Source: Parambassis ranga (Eukaryota; Chordata; Actinopteri; Ambassidae). From it: 64,000 bases of DNA. How positions within the stretch are numbered: position 1 is the stretch's first letter; every line of letters starts with the position of its first letter. Below are positions 12,978 to 25,572 of this stretch, in pieces. The stretch covers positions 20,797,682 through 20,861,681 of the forward strand of contig NC_041037.1 of assembly GCF_900634625.1 (NCBI RefSeq). The letters are read 5' to 3'. The notes under the pieces were generated by a model that was given only the letters and a program-made list of their open reading frames with translations, was not told the origin of the DNA and searched no databases. The translations under genes were made by a program, and so were the position numbers.

Positions 12978-13030
12978 GAGCCGTCTGCTTCTTGGCTCCT
13001 CAGGGAGAAGTCTTTGTGTCACCAAGTAAG
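12978..13030 (-). other. larp4b: larp4b 5'UTR part of the first coding exon
   Basis: Upstream of the ATG (12975-12977 on the minus strand) the first plausible acceptor is CTGCACCCCGTAG, placing the exon start at 13030. The open frame runs further upstream, but this part lacks similarity to LARP4B and is probably intron. Confidence 0.45.
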
Positions 13031-15803
13031 CTACGGGGTGCAGAGGGGACAAACAAGTTAGATTCAGCAATGGCTGTTTGTCAAACAACTTCAGCATATC
13101 TGTTGTTATGAACAAGGCCAGGGGCACTGTCCGAAAGTTACTTTAAGAGAGCTCGGCGAGGAGGAGTGCGCAGCGTCGCCCTTAAGACAAAAAAAAAACA
13201 TTTTTATTATTTCAAATGTGACTTTATGTCAGTTTCGGATATTTAATTCGAAGCCTACTCGATGTGTCAGTGGTGTATCTTTTGAAGTTGGTATAAATTT
13301 AGAACGTTACTTAAGCCATCACACCATATTTCCCAGTTAACCATTTTCTGGCAGTTAATTTCACAACCTACCAACTACCTATCAACACCGCATTTAGCTG
13401 CAGTGTTCTTGCCCAAAGACAGAGCCACTACTCTAACATAAGACAGGATCCACACAGATGTGACGACACATGTGGAAAACCCGCTGTCAGCTCTTGCCAA
13501 CACTTCGGTTTGATGGGACCTGTAAGCAATGGCAAAAACAAAGGGACATAAACGTAAAAAGTAAGATTAAAGGATCAATATCTGACAGCAGGCCCAGCAC
13601 CAACGATAGGCAGACTTGTATTATAGGTTAGACAGGTTTAACAGACTGTGGAACACACAATGGAGGCAACCGTACACCCTCAACAGCCTAGCTGCCATTT
13701 ATTTTACAATTGATTGGATCTAGGACCAATTTAGTAAAACAAAATACTGATTTTTATTAAATATATATATTTTATGTTTTTAAAAAAAACACTAACTGTT
13801 AAATTGAGTGTGCATTCCCATGTCAAACTATTTCCTGATGCCTCTGGATGCTGTTAACAGGTTTACTGTAAATGACATCCTCATGCCAGCAGGTTCAATC
13901 ATTGTCAGACATCAAGACAGAAAAGTGGAAAAAAGTTCTAGTGAGCTGGTGACTACACAGCAGACAGTCACAAAACATTTAAAAAGATCATTCAACAAGC
14001 AAAGAATTCTGAAAAAAAACACTAATGTGGCATTTCTTCTAAAATAACTAGTATTCCTAAAAAGCTGCTTTACAAAAACTGAATGTAAAAGTCCAACCTT
14101 ACTAAAATGGCCATCAGTGTCTGTGCCTTGGTTTCCGTGGTATATTCACACATTCATCCCTGTGCTGCTAATTTCTGACTCTAAATGGCGAATGAATGGA
14201 AGAGTATATTGGTCAAATTATTCTCCCATCCCCCCAAGGCTGCAGTTCTAGGACCAGCAGCCCCGTTGGTGGAGCCCTTCCACTACAGCTGACCTCACTG
14301 TAAAAAAACAACAAGAGTAGGAAAAGCCCACCGAGCCCAAACATGACTGGAACCACCTTCTTTTCTGTCCTGTTGGAGCCCTGTGTAAAGCGGCGATAAT
14401 CCACCCCAACAATCGGGCGCCTGTCTTTGACACGGGCCCTCGTTGTGTTTGCATACAAAGCAGAAAAAGAATGGCATGGCTGTAAAGCTTGTGACCTTTG
14501 ATCCACATACTGACACACGGCGTGCGTCGTGCCATCCGAACGAAATGGGCTAAACACCAGCCTCCTTCAGTTCTGGTCACTTATCAACAACAACAGCTGC
14601 TGTGAGGCAAACTTTTCTGTAGAGTAAACCTGACACATGTTGGCTGAGCCAGTGTGCTTTAAGCCACACAACGGCACAACAAATGACATGAATACATATA
14701 CTTCTGCGGTCACACAACTTTGTGAATTACATACATACATGTAGCTGTATGAGGACTGAAAACCTCTAAATTTGACAAAAAAAGATGAACAGCTCTCTGA
14801 TTAAGGTACATAACATGCTTCCAAATGTGTAATTTCAGCTTTAAGTCACAATCTGCCTTAGAGAATAACACAAGCGTAAAGGATAATAACTGTATTGTAA
14901 ACAACTGAAGCCTGCCAAATGTCAGAAATAGTTTGACCCACACATCTCATAAAAAGCCTGATCAGAACTCATGTCATTTCCTCCCCAGCAGTGAGTCAAT
15001 CATCACGTCTAGACACGGCCTGAACCAAAACAAGCTTCGCCCGGTCCTCCTCCTCCTCCTCCATCCACCTTGCATAATAACAAGGGGTGATTTAAATGTT
15101 GCTCTGCTGTTCCACAATAAGGCCGAGGGTCAACCCCACTGGTGAAAAATGCAAGAGTGGACCAGCACCCGTATTTTTAGTCGGTGGGTTACCGCTGGTC
15201 GAGGCTGGTCACAGGGCACGTCACATGTTCCGGTGGGAGGGTCCAGCCATTGCTCATATGTATTCGAACAGGCAGACGAACTGGTACAGAGGCCGCGGTC
15301 TGTTTGGATCAACTTTACAAGTGAAACACGGCAACTTTCACTAAAGACGCAATGCAGGCACATTCAGCAGCTGACAGCAAGAAAAGACCGCAGCTCACAT
15401 GCCATGCCCCATGCCAAGGGCCATGCACAGCGACACTCCTTCGTCACTGAGCAACATGACGGCGTAATGAGAGCGAAGTACAGGCTGGACGTAGCTAATA
15501 AACCGACAAACAGCACATCGACCCCGAACACGCCACCTCGTCTTGTTCTGAACTTGACTTGGGCCAGAAAGTAGCAGCTACGTCTAGTTAGCTGGCTTGC
15601 AGCAGCATCAAATGAAAGATGGCGACCTCCGGCGTGATTTCGCGGATTCCCCAACCCCCAATCGTTTTGAATCAAGCTAATATTTATTTAGCAAGCAAGC
15701 TAACTTATGCTGACTTTACAAAGCAGCGATATGACAACACAGGGCCGTCTCTGTGCGGCTCCTGTACCCACTTTGACAAGTTTGAAAACAGTTTCTTACT
15801 CAC
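13031..15803 (-). other. larp4b: Probable first larp4b intron
   Basis: The segment lies between the ATG-containing exon and the putative noncoding first exon. It is AT-rich in its left half. I see no coding exon, RNA gene or recognisable transposon in it. Confidence 0.45.
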
Positions 15804-16330
15804 CTGTCAACTCTCACCGCACTGCAATGCAAATACTATGGTGGTAGTGGCAGTTGGTGGTGGTGCTGGACTGAGGCCTTGAATTGGCTTCCAGGCTAAA
15901 TACGCAGAGTATTAGCTAGCAGGCTATATCGAGCACGCTAGCTACGAATAACCGGCTAGTCGCTTCAACCCTCACCACATATAGTCTTCAGTATTCAAGG
16001 AGAATAGCCACAGACTGTTGCAGTGCAATGACAAAACGACCTCCCCAAAACTAACGGCAAAACGGGCTCCCCCCGACCAGCACCGCAAGCTAGTTAGCAA
16101 GTGAGCTAGCTAAGAGTTAGCTAGGTGGCTAGCTAGCTAGCTTGCCTATCAACTTTGTGCAGTCGGGCTCGATAAATCTGGTGCCTGGAATCTCACGCGA
16201 AGCAAATTCCTCACGGTCAACAGCAGGTTTTACGGGAGGGGGAAGTCAAAAACCAACCGACAGACCCTGAACCCGAGGAATGAACGTTACTCGTCTGTAA
16301 GCTTCCGATCGATCAAACATTCGTTACTGC
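15804..16330 (-). promoter_or_regulatory. larp4b: Putative larp4b noncoding exon 1 and promoter region
   Basis: On the minus strand a strong donor, GACAG|GTGAGTAAG, occurs at the 15804/15803 boundary, in a CpG-containing, less AT-rich stretch about 2.8 kb upstream of the larp4b ATG exon. This is a natural position for a noncoding first exon. The transcription start is not visible. The stretch also has many copies of 'gctagc/gctagtt' short words (16075-16145). The call is inferred from the splice site and position only. Confidence 0.4.
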
Positions 16331-17063
16331 TAAGATGAGAGAGGGGGGATTTTGGAATGGAGAAGTCGGCGTTTCCTTTCCCTTTCGTGTGCAGCGCAAA
16401 GATCGTCTATGGCCGTATGATGATTCACTTATACACAACAACAAAGTGCTTTTTTCATATTTGGGAATATAAATATGTTTATTTTATGAAACATTTTTGC
16501 ATTTGAGATTTTTGTGCCTAATTAGACTTTTATAAATCAGCTTTCCTTTGAATCTTGAATCTTTATTTATAGTTTTTTTTTGCCAGTTTGATTGTATATT
16601 TACAAAGCAAATATATTGGATCTATTGAATATATTCAGATTAAAAATAAAAATTGTACTGTTTCTGATTATTTCTGATTATTACAGAATGCCAGTTTACC
16701 CCTCTGCGTGCAGACGTAACGAGACGGACGAGACGCAGACAGAGTGAGACCTCTTCGTGTTTTCCTTCTCTCTGGTGCAGCACCGAAGTCGGAGCTGTCA
16801 CACTGGGCTCGCGCCTCCGCCCCTCTTCCCCCTCCTCCTCTTCCTCCCTCGCTCTCTCAGCAGGCCGTCCTGATTGGTCCAGACTGGCGGTGGGCGCACG
16901 CGGATACACTCGTGATCAGAGTTTAGTGGGCGTGGCACGGAGACAACGGTGGCCGCTGATTGGCTGTTTCGTGGTCACCGCGGATCACAACAACCCCCCC
17001 CCCCCCATGACTCTGCCCTCCCCCACTGAAAGACGTGAAAAAGTATGGAGGCGAACATGCACC

Positions 17064-17151
17064 CCTTCGATAGCTCAGTTGGTAGAGCGGAGGACTGTAG
17101 CGGCCACATGCTGATATCCTTAGGTCGCTGGTTCAAATCCGGCTCGAAGGA
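17064..17151 (+). tRNA. tRNA-Tyr (GUA), intron-containing
   Basis: The acceptor stem CCTTCGA (17064-17070) pairs with TCGAAGG (17144-17150), with discriminator A at 17151. The D arm is TAGCTCAGTTGGTAGAGC, the anticodon loop CTGTAGA carries GTA at 17097-17099, and the T arm is CGCTGGTTCAAATCCGGC. A 15-nt intron (17101-17115) follows anticodon position 37, as is normal for eukaryotic tRNA-Tyr. Removing it leaves a 73-nt tRNA. A and B boxes are intact. The gene lies between the diverging larp4b and gtpbp4 genes. Confidence 0.96.
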
Positions 17152-17740
17152 GGAACATTTTGAACAGAATTTCTTTGTGATTTGCATAGTGACAATAAAG
17201 AATCTTCATTCTTGACTCCTCAAACAATATTTATACATTAAATTACAAACAAAAATTTTGGATTTCAGAAATTTTTGAATATTGTCTTAGACTAAACCAA
17301 AGCATAAAAACACAGACATTGAATTCTAAAGTATTGGAATTAACCCCAAGTGACATTAAAGATGTTTACTAAGAGACCAAATGGGCTTTTATGTTTGCTT
17401 TTATATACTCTACAGCAAACTCTTATCACATAATGAATAAAACTAAGATCATACGCTCTGCTATAAGGACCAAATTAATTACAATTGAATTATTCAGGAT
17501 AAATTAATCACAAGAATAGTATCTGTTTAATTTTGGCATCATAACAGAGGGGAACATTTGGATATAACTGACCACAACAGCCGAATGTTGTGGTGTGTTT
17601 TGTTGCTGTGTCCATGTCCGGACGCTAGGGGGCGATGTGGGGGGAAAAACCGCACACACTCCAAGTCTTTTCCGGTTGTAGCGGAACCCTGAAGTTCCCT
17701 TTCCCCGTGCCGTCAGCGGACCTCAACGTGTCCCGACAAA
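17152..17740 (+). promoter_or_regulatory. gtpbp4: Intergenic region and gtpbp4 5'UTR/promoter
   Basis: AT-rich spacer runs to about 17560. A GC-richer stretch from about 17600 to the ATG contains 'cttttccggttgtagcgg' and is the likely promoter and 5'UTR. No TATA box is evident. The exact start of transcription cannot be read from sequence. Confidence 0.45.
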
Positions 17741-20700
17741 ATGGCACTCTATAATTTCAAGAAGATTATGGTGGTTCCCACCGCCAAGGTGAGTTTTTCT
17801 CCGCGTTTTAAAGGGTTAAAGCGTCCGCTGTGTTATCGGATGGTTTCTGCGCTGCGAGAGACGAGAGGAGGTTAAAGAAATACAACATGGTGCTGGGACG
17901 GAAAACACGTGCTGTGCTGCTGTACAGAGGCTTCAGGAGGACCGTGAAGGGAACACGGTGGACAGATCATGTCTGAGTTATGATCATGAAGTCGTGTCGC
18001 TGTCAAAACTCCGGTCAAAATCGTCAATTTTAAGATTCCCCAGTTTTGTCTCGACAGGAGGGACACACTGCTCAATCCAGCCTGGATGCCATGAATTTAT
18101 AGGCGCCACGTAGTAATAAGCGCCTCGCATGTACCCACACCTGTGTCAGTCCCTTTAAATGCCACATTGTGCTGAAGTATTGACAGTTAGGACAACCAGG
18201 CTTAATCATGTCATAATGCCCAAGTCAGACGGATTTAAGACAGCCTAGACCAAAAATAAAAGCTGACTTGTTCAACAGCATGTCTTCTTTGTGGTATTAA
18301 TGGGCGCTCTTTTATTTTTTTTTTTTTACAGGATTTCATCGACATCACTTTATCCAAAACTCAAAGGAAGACGCCCACGGTGGTCCACAAGCATTACCAG
18401 ATTCACCGTATCCGACACTTCTACATGCGGAAGGTGAAGTTCACCCAGCAGAACTACCACGACCGCCTCACGCAGATCCTCACCGACTTCCCCAAGCTCG
18501 ACGTAAGTCTTTGTGAAAGTCCTCCTGAAGGGTTCACAGACTAGAAACTGACCCTTTTTACCAGATGACTCTCGTCTGTGTCTCATCAGGACATTCACCC
18601 CTTCTATGCTGATCTGATGAACGTGCTGTACGACAAAGACCATTACAAGCTGGCCCTGGGACAGATAAACATAGCCAAGAATTTGATCGATAAGTAAGTT
18701 CCTGTGAGATCATCTCCTTATTGCAGTGGTTTGTCTTCAGATGTCCGATAATCCAGAAAAACCGTTTTTTTTCTGTCACCCTCCAGTGTTGCTAAAGACT
18801 ACGTGCGTCTGATGAAGTACGGAGATTCTCTGTATCGGTGTAAACAGCTGAAGAGAGCTGCTCTGGGGCGCATGTGCACCATCCTGAAGAGGCAGAAGTC
18901 AAGTCTGGAGTATCTAGAGCAAGGTAAATGTGTATGTGCCTCACATGTTTTCTGTATGCTGCTCAGCAGCAGCAGCAGAGCGCCTCCAGTTCAGCCAAAT
19001 ACTTCCTGAATGTTGAGTGCTGGTCGATCGTGGCGTCCTAGTTTTTTTTCAGAATCTTGTTGGTGTAAACACTACATTTCTGGTTTAATTAGGATTTTGT
19101 GAGGTAAAATGTGAAGGTAACACATCTCCCTGCTGTCCTCCTCACCAGTGCGTCAGCATCTGTCCCGGTTGCCGAGCATCGACCCAAACACGAGGACCCT
19201 GCTCCTGTGTGGTTACCCCAATGTGGGCAAGTCCAGTTTCATCAACAAGGTAAACAACATGTTCAATGTGTCAGTGTATCAGTATATACCTGGTTTAACT
19301 TCCCTGTTATAGTGCAGCTAACATGGTGTAAATGCTGTTTTTCTTCAGGTGACCAGAGCAGATGTGGACGTCCAGCCGTACGCGTTCACCACCAAGTCTC
19401 TGTTTGTGGGTCACATGGACTACAGATACCTGCGCTGGCAGGTAGGATGCTGCTGCTGCTGCTGCTTAGCTGTGTGTTCAGCACACTGGATCAGAACTGT
19501 GACGATGGCCAGCTCTGAATGTTGACTGTAATGGGATGTTGTCTTTAACATAATAACTGTGTACGTTGTGTGTAGGTGGTGGACACCCCCGGGATCCTGG
19601 ACCACCCCCTGGAGGAGAGGAACACCATCGAGATGCAGGCCATCACGGCTCTGGCTCATCTCAGAGCGGCGGTTCTGTACGTCATGGACGCGTCTGAGCA
19701 GTGCGGTCACACCCTGCAGGAGCAGCTGGAGCTCTTCAACAACATCCGCCCTCTGTTCGCCAACAAGGTCAGACGTCAGCACTTTACATCTGCTTTGAAC
19801 CATGAACAACCAGGCTGTGCTCTGGATTATTAGACAGGCTTTTAGATGTGTTTGAGCTGCATTATAATTTACACTCACACCAGCACACAAGGCAGGTATT
19901 CAGCTTTTTATGCCTGCTAACCTCAGGTTAGAAAGCCTTTCTGCTGGGTGTGAATAGCATATCGTATTATTGGCTGCAGACAGCTGGGGGCTTGTCAGCG
20001 ACACAGCAGCTATCCCACCCTAGGTGTTAATGACATTACTGTCTAGAAACCAGAAACAAAGTTGGATAGATGGATAGCACTGCATGGCAAAGGGAAGACT
20101 TGATTTTGTGGTGAACTGCTCCTTTAAACGCATCAACTGCAGAATTGAATTTCAGTAAATGAGGTAAACCGGCACTGTCTCAGTTAGAAGACGTTTATGA
20201 AGAGAGTGTATTTTTAGCTGCAGGGATGTCATGATACCAGAAATGTGGTGGTTGCTACCAGTACCAGTCAGATTACCAGATGGCCGGGGATCATTTGTAC
20301 CATGTGCAGCGTTTCTCTGTCTTCACCAACAAGTTTATCAAACGGTGAAGTTAACATGTATCACTCTTTTACAATAAGCACTTCAGTAGTGAACATACGT
20401 GTGTCTCGCTCCTGAGCTTCCTGTAACTCTGCACACATAAGAAAGAAGAAGAATCACTCGTGCTGGTGTGTACATGCACGTGTCAGCCACCTAATCAACA
20501 TACAGCGGTGTCTCAGCATCAGCTCCTCCACAGCTGTCTTCTCCTCACCTTCACTTTTGGCACATCTTACCTGTTTCAACGGCTGCTGCATGTGTTGTAA
20601 ACCTCGGAAAATAGTTGCAGCCTCGGCTCATATGCTGCCTTCAGTACCTGCAGTATCCCCAAACAAGTTCCAGAAAGGTTTTACTGAGTCTCTCTGAGGA

Positions 20701-22763
20701 CAGGAGAGGGTTAACATGTAATATGGTGCAAATAATTCTGATGTCTTGCTCCCTGCAGCCACTCATCATCGTGGCAAACAAGTGTGATGTGAAGAAGATC
20801 AGCGAGCTGTCTGAGGAGGACCAGGTGATTCCCTTTAGTCTCCAACACTTAACGAAGCTTCGCTGTTTGTGTTACACCAACACATCTCTGCAGACTTCTA
20901 ATGTTGAGCTCATGTTTTCATTCTGTCAGAAAATCTTCGCCGACCTCACCACTGATGGAGTCCCTGTCATCGAGACCAGCACCCTGACAGAGGAGGGAGT
21001 CATGCAGGTTAAAACTGAGGTGAGGCACCACTGAACCCAGGCTCCCTGTGAGCTCCTGCACCTGTGTTCTTCATCTTAATGAGATGCATGGTCGGTCTTC
21101 TCAGGCCTGTGACCAGCTCCTCGCTCACCGTGTCAACACTAAGATGAAGACCAAGAAGGTCCATGATGTTCTCAACCGGCTGCACCTGGCCATGCCCGCC
21201 AAGAGGGACCAGAAGGTAAAACAAGTCCACCAGACACCTGACTGTGTCATCGTTGTCAACCTGGGGCCTGGTGGCTTATGAAGTCTTTTTTTTGTTCACC
21301 TGCCCAGGAGAGGCCTCCATTCATCCCAGAGGGAGCACTGATGCGCAAGAAGGCGATGGAGGTGGATGCACCCAAACGCAGAACGGTATGTGAGGCAGGA
21401 GGCAGGATAGTCCTGTACTTCCACTTTAAAATGAATAAATACAACATGTGAGCACTTCACCACCAGCAGATCGAGATCTGTCTGTTTAACCAAACCCTTT
21501 ATGTCCGTGCAGGAGAGGGATCTGGAGCTGGAGCTTGGTGATGACTACGTGCTGGATCTACAGAGTAAGAAGCGCTTTCATTCACACAGCGGCGCTGCTG
21601 CTGCTGTCATGTTGTGAGAAGTAGATGTCAGCATTGCTGTTTTTCTTTCTTTCTTAAGAATACTGGGATCTGATGAACGATGATGAGAAGCAAGACAAGA
21701 TCCCGGAGGTGTGGGAGGGCCACAACATTGCCGACTACATCGACCCTGACATCATGATGGTGAGTGTGGACGCTCCAGAGCGACTCCTTACTGCTGACTC
21801 TGTGCAAGTATCTCTAAAAAGTCGGAGCTAGAGGAGCGTGGGTGTGTTGGTTTAGTACTTTTAATTCTTTCCTCACAGAAACTGGAGGAACTGGAGAAGG
21901 AGGAGGAGCTGAAGGAGCGAGCCGGAGAGTACGACTCAGACGACGAGAGCGAGGACGAGGAGATGCAGGAGATCCGCTCCCTCGCCAAACAGATCCGCGA
22001 GAAGAGGCAGCTGATGGTGATGGAGTCAAAGGAAAAAGACGTGCACGGGCCGCGCATGCCCAGGACCTCCACCAAGGTGAGAGGGTTGTTGAAGACATGC
22101 AGATGGGGTGTGTGCCTCTGTCCTCTGGTGGGAGTTTATTATTAAATGTGTTTAATATGTGCAGGTTGAAAGGAAGAAGCTGGAGAAGGAGATGAGCGAG
22201 CTCGGACTGGACATGAACGATAAAGATGAAGTGAGTCTGACAAATGTCTTGAAATGCAATCAATAAAACATCTTTTCTGTTCATTTTCTTACATAAACAG
22301 ATTTTTCATGTGTTTGCATGGATTATTAGTTTCTTTTGAGGAGGCCTGGTTGACGTTCTTGTTTGTCCTCTTGTACTTCCAGAGCCACTACGCACTGCAG
22401 GCCAGACGCTCCCGCAGTGTCACGAGGAAACGTAAGCGCGAAGCCTCAGCGCCTCCGACCTCCAAAACCCGCAGCCAGAGTGCCTCCCGTCCACCACGAG
22501 ACCAGTCTGGGTTACGAGATGGAAAGGTATGTGCCGGTGATTTTTACTCGTTCAAATAAATTAGAATGAAAGCTGAAAAAACTCAGTGGTGCCGTGTTTC
22601 TGTTTTTCAGATGGTAAAGAAGGCGAAGAAGATGATGAAGAACTCCCAGAAGGACATGAACCGGCAGGGCAGGAAGGGAGAGTCGGACCGACACGTGTTT
22701 GACCTCAAACCCAAACACCTGCTGGCCGGGAAGAGGAAGTCTGGCAAAACCGATCATAGATAG
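17741..22763 (+). CDS. gtpbp4: GTP-binding protein 4 (nucleolar GTPase NOG1), complete
   Basis: Seventeen exons join in phase to 634 codons plus stop, the human length: 17741-17788, 18332-18502, 18590-18693, 18787-18923, 19149-19249, 19349-19441, 19576-19767, 20759-20824, 20930-21019, 21105-21215, 21308-21385, 21513-21564, 21659-21759, 21879-22076, 22165-22230, 22383-22526, 22611-22763. The protein starts MALYNFKKIMVVPTAK and ends GKRKSGKTDHR. G motifs are visible: G1 GYPNVGKS at about 175-182, G3 DTPG at 221-224 and G4 NKCD at 289-292. The C-terminal NOG region (KYWDLMNDDEK, WEGHNIADYIDP) and basic tail (RSRSVTRKRKRE) are intact. NOG1 is an essential nucleolar GTPase placed on pre-60S ribosomal particles. 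An AATAAA lies at 23152. Nothing suggests damage. Confidence 0.97.
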
Positions 22764-23160
22764 TGCTGCTTACTTGGACGGTTCAGACCTGGACTCTGAA
22801 ATCTGAAATGCACCCAACCATTGACATGATTAGTTGTTATGATAACTGTGTGTGTCTTCTGTTTGTCAGCTCACTGAGGTGAAGCTTGCTGAACGGTAAA
22901 GATCTTGAAAGAACTGTATAGAAAATAAGAGTCAGCACCCAGCAGCAAGGTGTTTTGTGTAAACACTGACGTTGCCATGGTAAACCTGTTGTTAAACTGA
23001 TCTGTACTGTGACAGGATTTTCTCTTGGTAATAGCAGTGCAGTAAGCTGTTTATGCCTTACAGCTCAAGAAGCTGTTTATTTTGGATAAAGTGGTGGCGA
23101 TGCTTCCTTTTAACAAGTCTCTTCTATTCACATTCATTAACAAGGGAGCCAAATAAACAC
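22764..23160 (+). other. gtpbp4: gtpbp4 3'UTR with poly(A) signal
   Basis: No gene lies between the gtpbp4 stop and the putative wdr37 promoter. AATAAA at 23152-23157 is the first good poly(A) signal, giving a 3'UTR of about 400 nt. No IDI1 or IDI2 coding sequence is recognisable up to 25538. Confidence 0.55.
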
Positions 23161-23519
23161 ACATCTAACCCGAGCTGCTGTCAGTCTGTCTAAATTCATC
23201 TAAATGGCATGCTTTTATTTTGAAAAGCCAATTCACCTGCTCTGTGTTTTTAACTTACCCGTGATGATTTGTGAGTATGAATGCATATTATTATATATAA
23301 TTAACCATCTTACTTACCTGGCAGCTGAAACGTTTGTGGCATATTAACCCCCAAAATGAAAGTAGCGACCAGACAGTACATTTACAGGTACATGAGTGCG
23401 ATTATAAAAATATATCGTTTTCATTTTTTTTATGTAGGATCACAATTAAGAAAGTGATAAACACGCACACTTTGGATTTGAGCTTGGTGTGAACGGGTTT
23501 CGCTTCACGTTCCAGATTT

Positions 23520-23709
23520 GGCTTTTATTTTGAAAATCCTCCGGCCGGAATTGGCTTCGTTATCTTTTCTCACGTAACGGTGCCCGTCAGTTGTCAACAC
23601 GGATTTTGGACACATCTGCGCAGCATTTTCACGCTCTGAGGAAAATGTTGGAAATGATAACACTTCCCAGTATATCCCGGAATAAAACTCTGTATTTGTA
23701 GACTTTCCG
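23520..23709 (+). promoter_or_regulatory. wdr37: Putative wdr37 promoter and noncoding exon 1
   Basis: A CpG-containing stretch ends in a consensus donor, TTCCG|GTAAGT, at 23709/23710. The wdr37 start codon lies in an exon with a clear acceptor at 25538, so a noncoding first exon here is the simplest model. Its 5' end is unknown. Confidence 0.5.
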
Positions 23710-24655
23710 GTAAGTTGTTTTCCGTGTTTTGGGGCAGGTTGTTTTCACCGTTAGCCTATTAGCATGCTTGATACCACCAGCTAATGGGGATAACGTTAGC
23801 TTGGCTTTAGCTTATGCAGGACATCCCGCTGTAACAAGGCTAATATTGTCTGGACTTGCTCATGTTTACGTAGACTTACAGACACGGAGTTAGGGTCAGC
23901 TTTAGCTAACATTTTAAGGCTCCGCGACATGACCGTGCTTTCCTGGCCCTCAATCTTTGGGTCACAGCAGTGACAGTCAGCAGGAGGAACTGACTCCCAG
24001 CCGGGGTCTGACAGCTGAACAAGGCTGTTTTATTCTGTAGGCACACGGGCAGGGATGGGTGGAGGAAGCAGCGATGCTCGCGCTGCTTTCAGGCTCAGAG
24101 GTGATGGAAAAACAGCTGTTTAGCATCCAGAGACCTTCTTGTGTCAGCTCAAGGTTAAACCCCACACGCCGGTGTCCATAAGTGACAGCTGGAGCCAGGC
24201 TTAAGTCTGTGATGACTGTGATGTGAACATCCACAGAGGGTTCACTGACTCTGTGAGCTTTCTGTGGAAACCAGGGTATTAAGTGATGGAAGGAAAAATG
24301 TGTAGTTCTATGTCAATATTGACGACCTGCCAGCTGTCTGGACACTGTAATGTTAGAAATTGTTTATTTCTGTTAGAACTAGGCAGGGGAAATATATTTA
24401 TAGAGCACATTTCTGCAACAAGGATATTTACCCATGCAATATTTAAGGCATAAGAAAGTGAAATGAAACAGCAGAACTAGGACTAGAGGGGCCGTTAATC
24501 AGCTACACTTCACACCAATCAATTAGTGTGACATATTATTGAATTATTATAAATTATTATAAATCAGTCATAATTTATTTTCCCTGTTGCTTAAATACAA
24601 AAATAAAAAAACGAATTTAAGGGCTTATAATACAATTAATAATAATAATAATAGT

Positions 24656-25138
24656 TGGGCAGCAGTGGCTCAGTGCTATAGCAGGGTTGGTGGTTCGATC
24701 CCAACTCCTCCGTAGTCACTGCTGTGTGTCCTTGGGCAAGGCACTTTACCCGCATAGCCTCCAGTGTACTCACTGGTGTATGGCGCTCTTTGCTGGGCTG
24801 CCTTAAGCAATTTCCTCATTGTGGGACTAAAAAGGTTTCTTAATACATCGAACTTATATAGTGCTTTTCTAGGACACTCATTCACACCACATTCACACAG
24901 GGTGGCAGTGGTAAACTACAGAGAGCACACACAGCTCCCCAGGGGGAGACTGACGGAGACGTGGCTGCCTACGGCCTCTCCGACCACCGCTGAGTCATTC
25001 ATACACATTCATACAGGCAATGCGGGTAAAGTGCCCTGCCCAAGGACACACAACAATGACTAGGGCAGAGCTGGGATCGAACCACCAACCTTGTGATTAT
25101 TGGACAACCCTGCTCTACCACTGAGCCACTGCTGCCCA
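24656..25138. repeat. Pair of tRNA-derived SINEs in inverted orientation
   Basis: The left copy (about 24656-24842, plus strand) begins gggcagcagtggctcagtgc and continues with a B-box-like GGTTCGATCCC, then 'tgtgtccttgggcaaggcac', a familiar teleost SINE head. The right copy (about 24846-25138, minus strand) begins, reverse-complemented, gggcagcagtggctcagtgg with GGTTCGATCCC. The two heads are outermost and face inward in wdr37 intron 1, so the transcript can fold into a hairpin. The A/B boxes are SINE promoter relics, not functional tRNAs. Confidence 0.75.
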
Positions 25139-25572
25139 ATCAATCATTTTTCAATACAACAAAAAAAGTAGCATTGATCGAGCCTTGTAAAATTGTCATT
25201 ATGAGTGTCTTATGAAGGCTGTGATGAGTTTTTTAATAAAGGCATTTCAGCTGTTTCCTACAAAATATCAAACAGACAATCTGTTATTATCAGAAAGGGG
25301 AAGACGAGGTTGCGCACTTCTCAGTTTCTCTTCCAGTAATCCTTCTCGTTTCGCCTTAAGGTGCCCACAGAGCGTGGCACACTCTGTTTCACACCCATTC
25401 ACTTTGTCATTTCACACATTCACACACGGAGGCTGCCAAGTGCAGCACAGCCATCTTATGTTTTCCTCAGTGAGGCTCACTGTGAGCAGGATTTGTTCCC
25501 GTCGCATTTTGTAACCTTCTCTTGTATGATTCTTTCAGAGTACAGCAGCTTACGTCAGGTGTGAATGCAGAG

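Noticed and set aside
24656..25138. tRNA-like sequences with A and B boxes
   Set aside because: They are SINE heads; the acceptor stem does not close and the sequence continues into SINE body.
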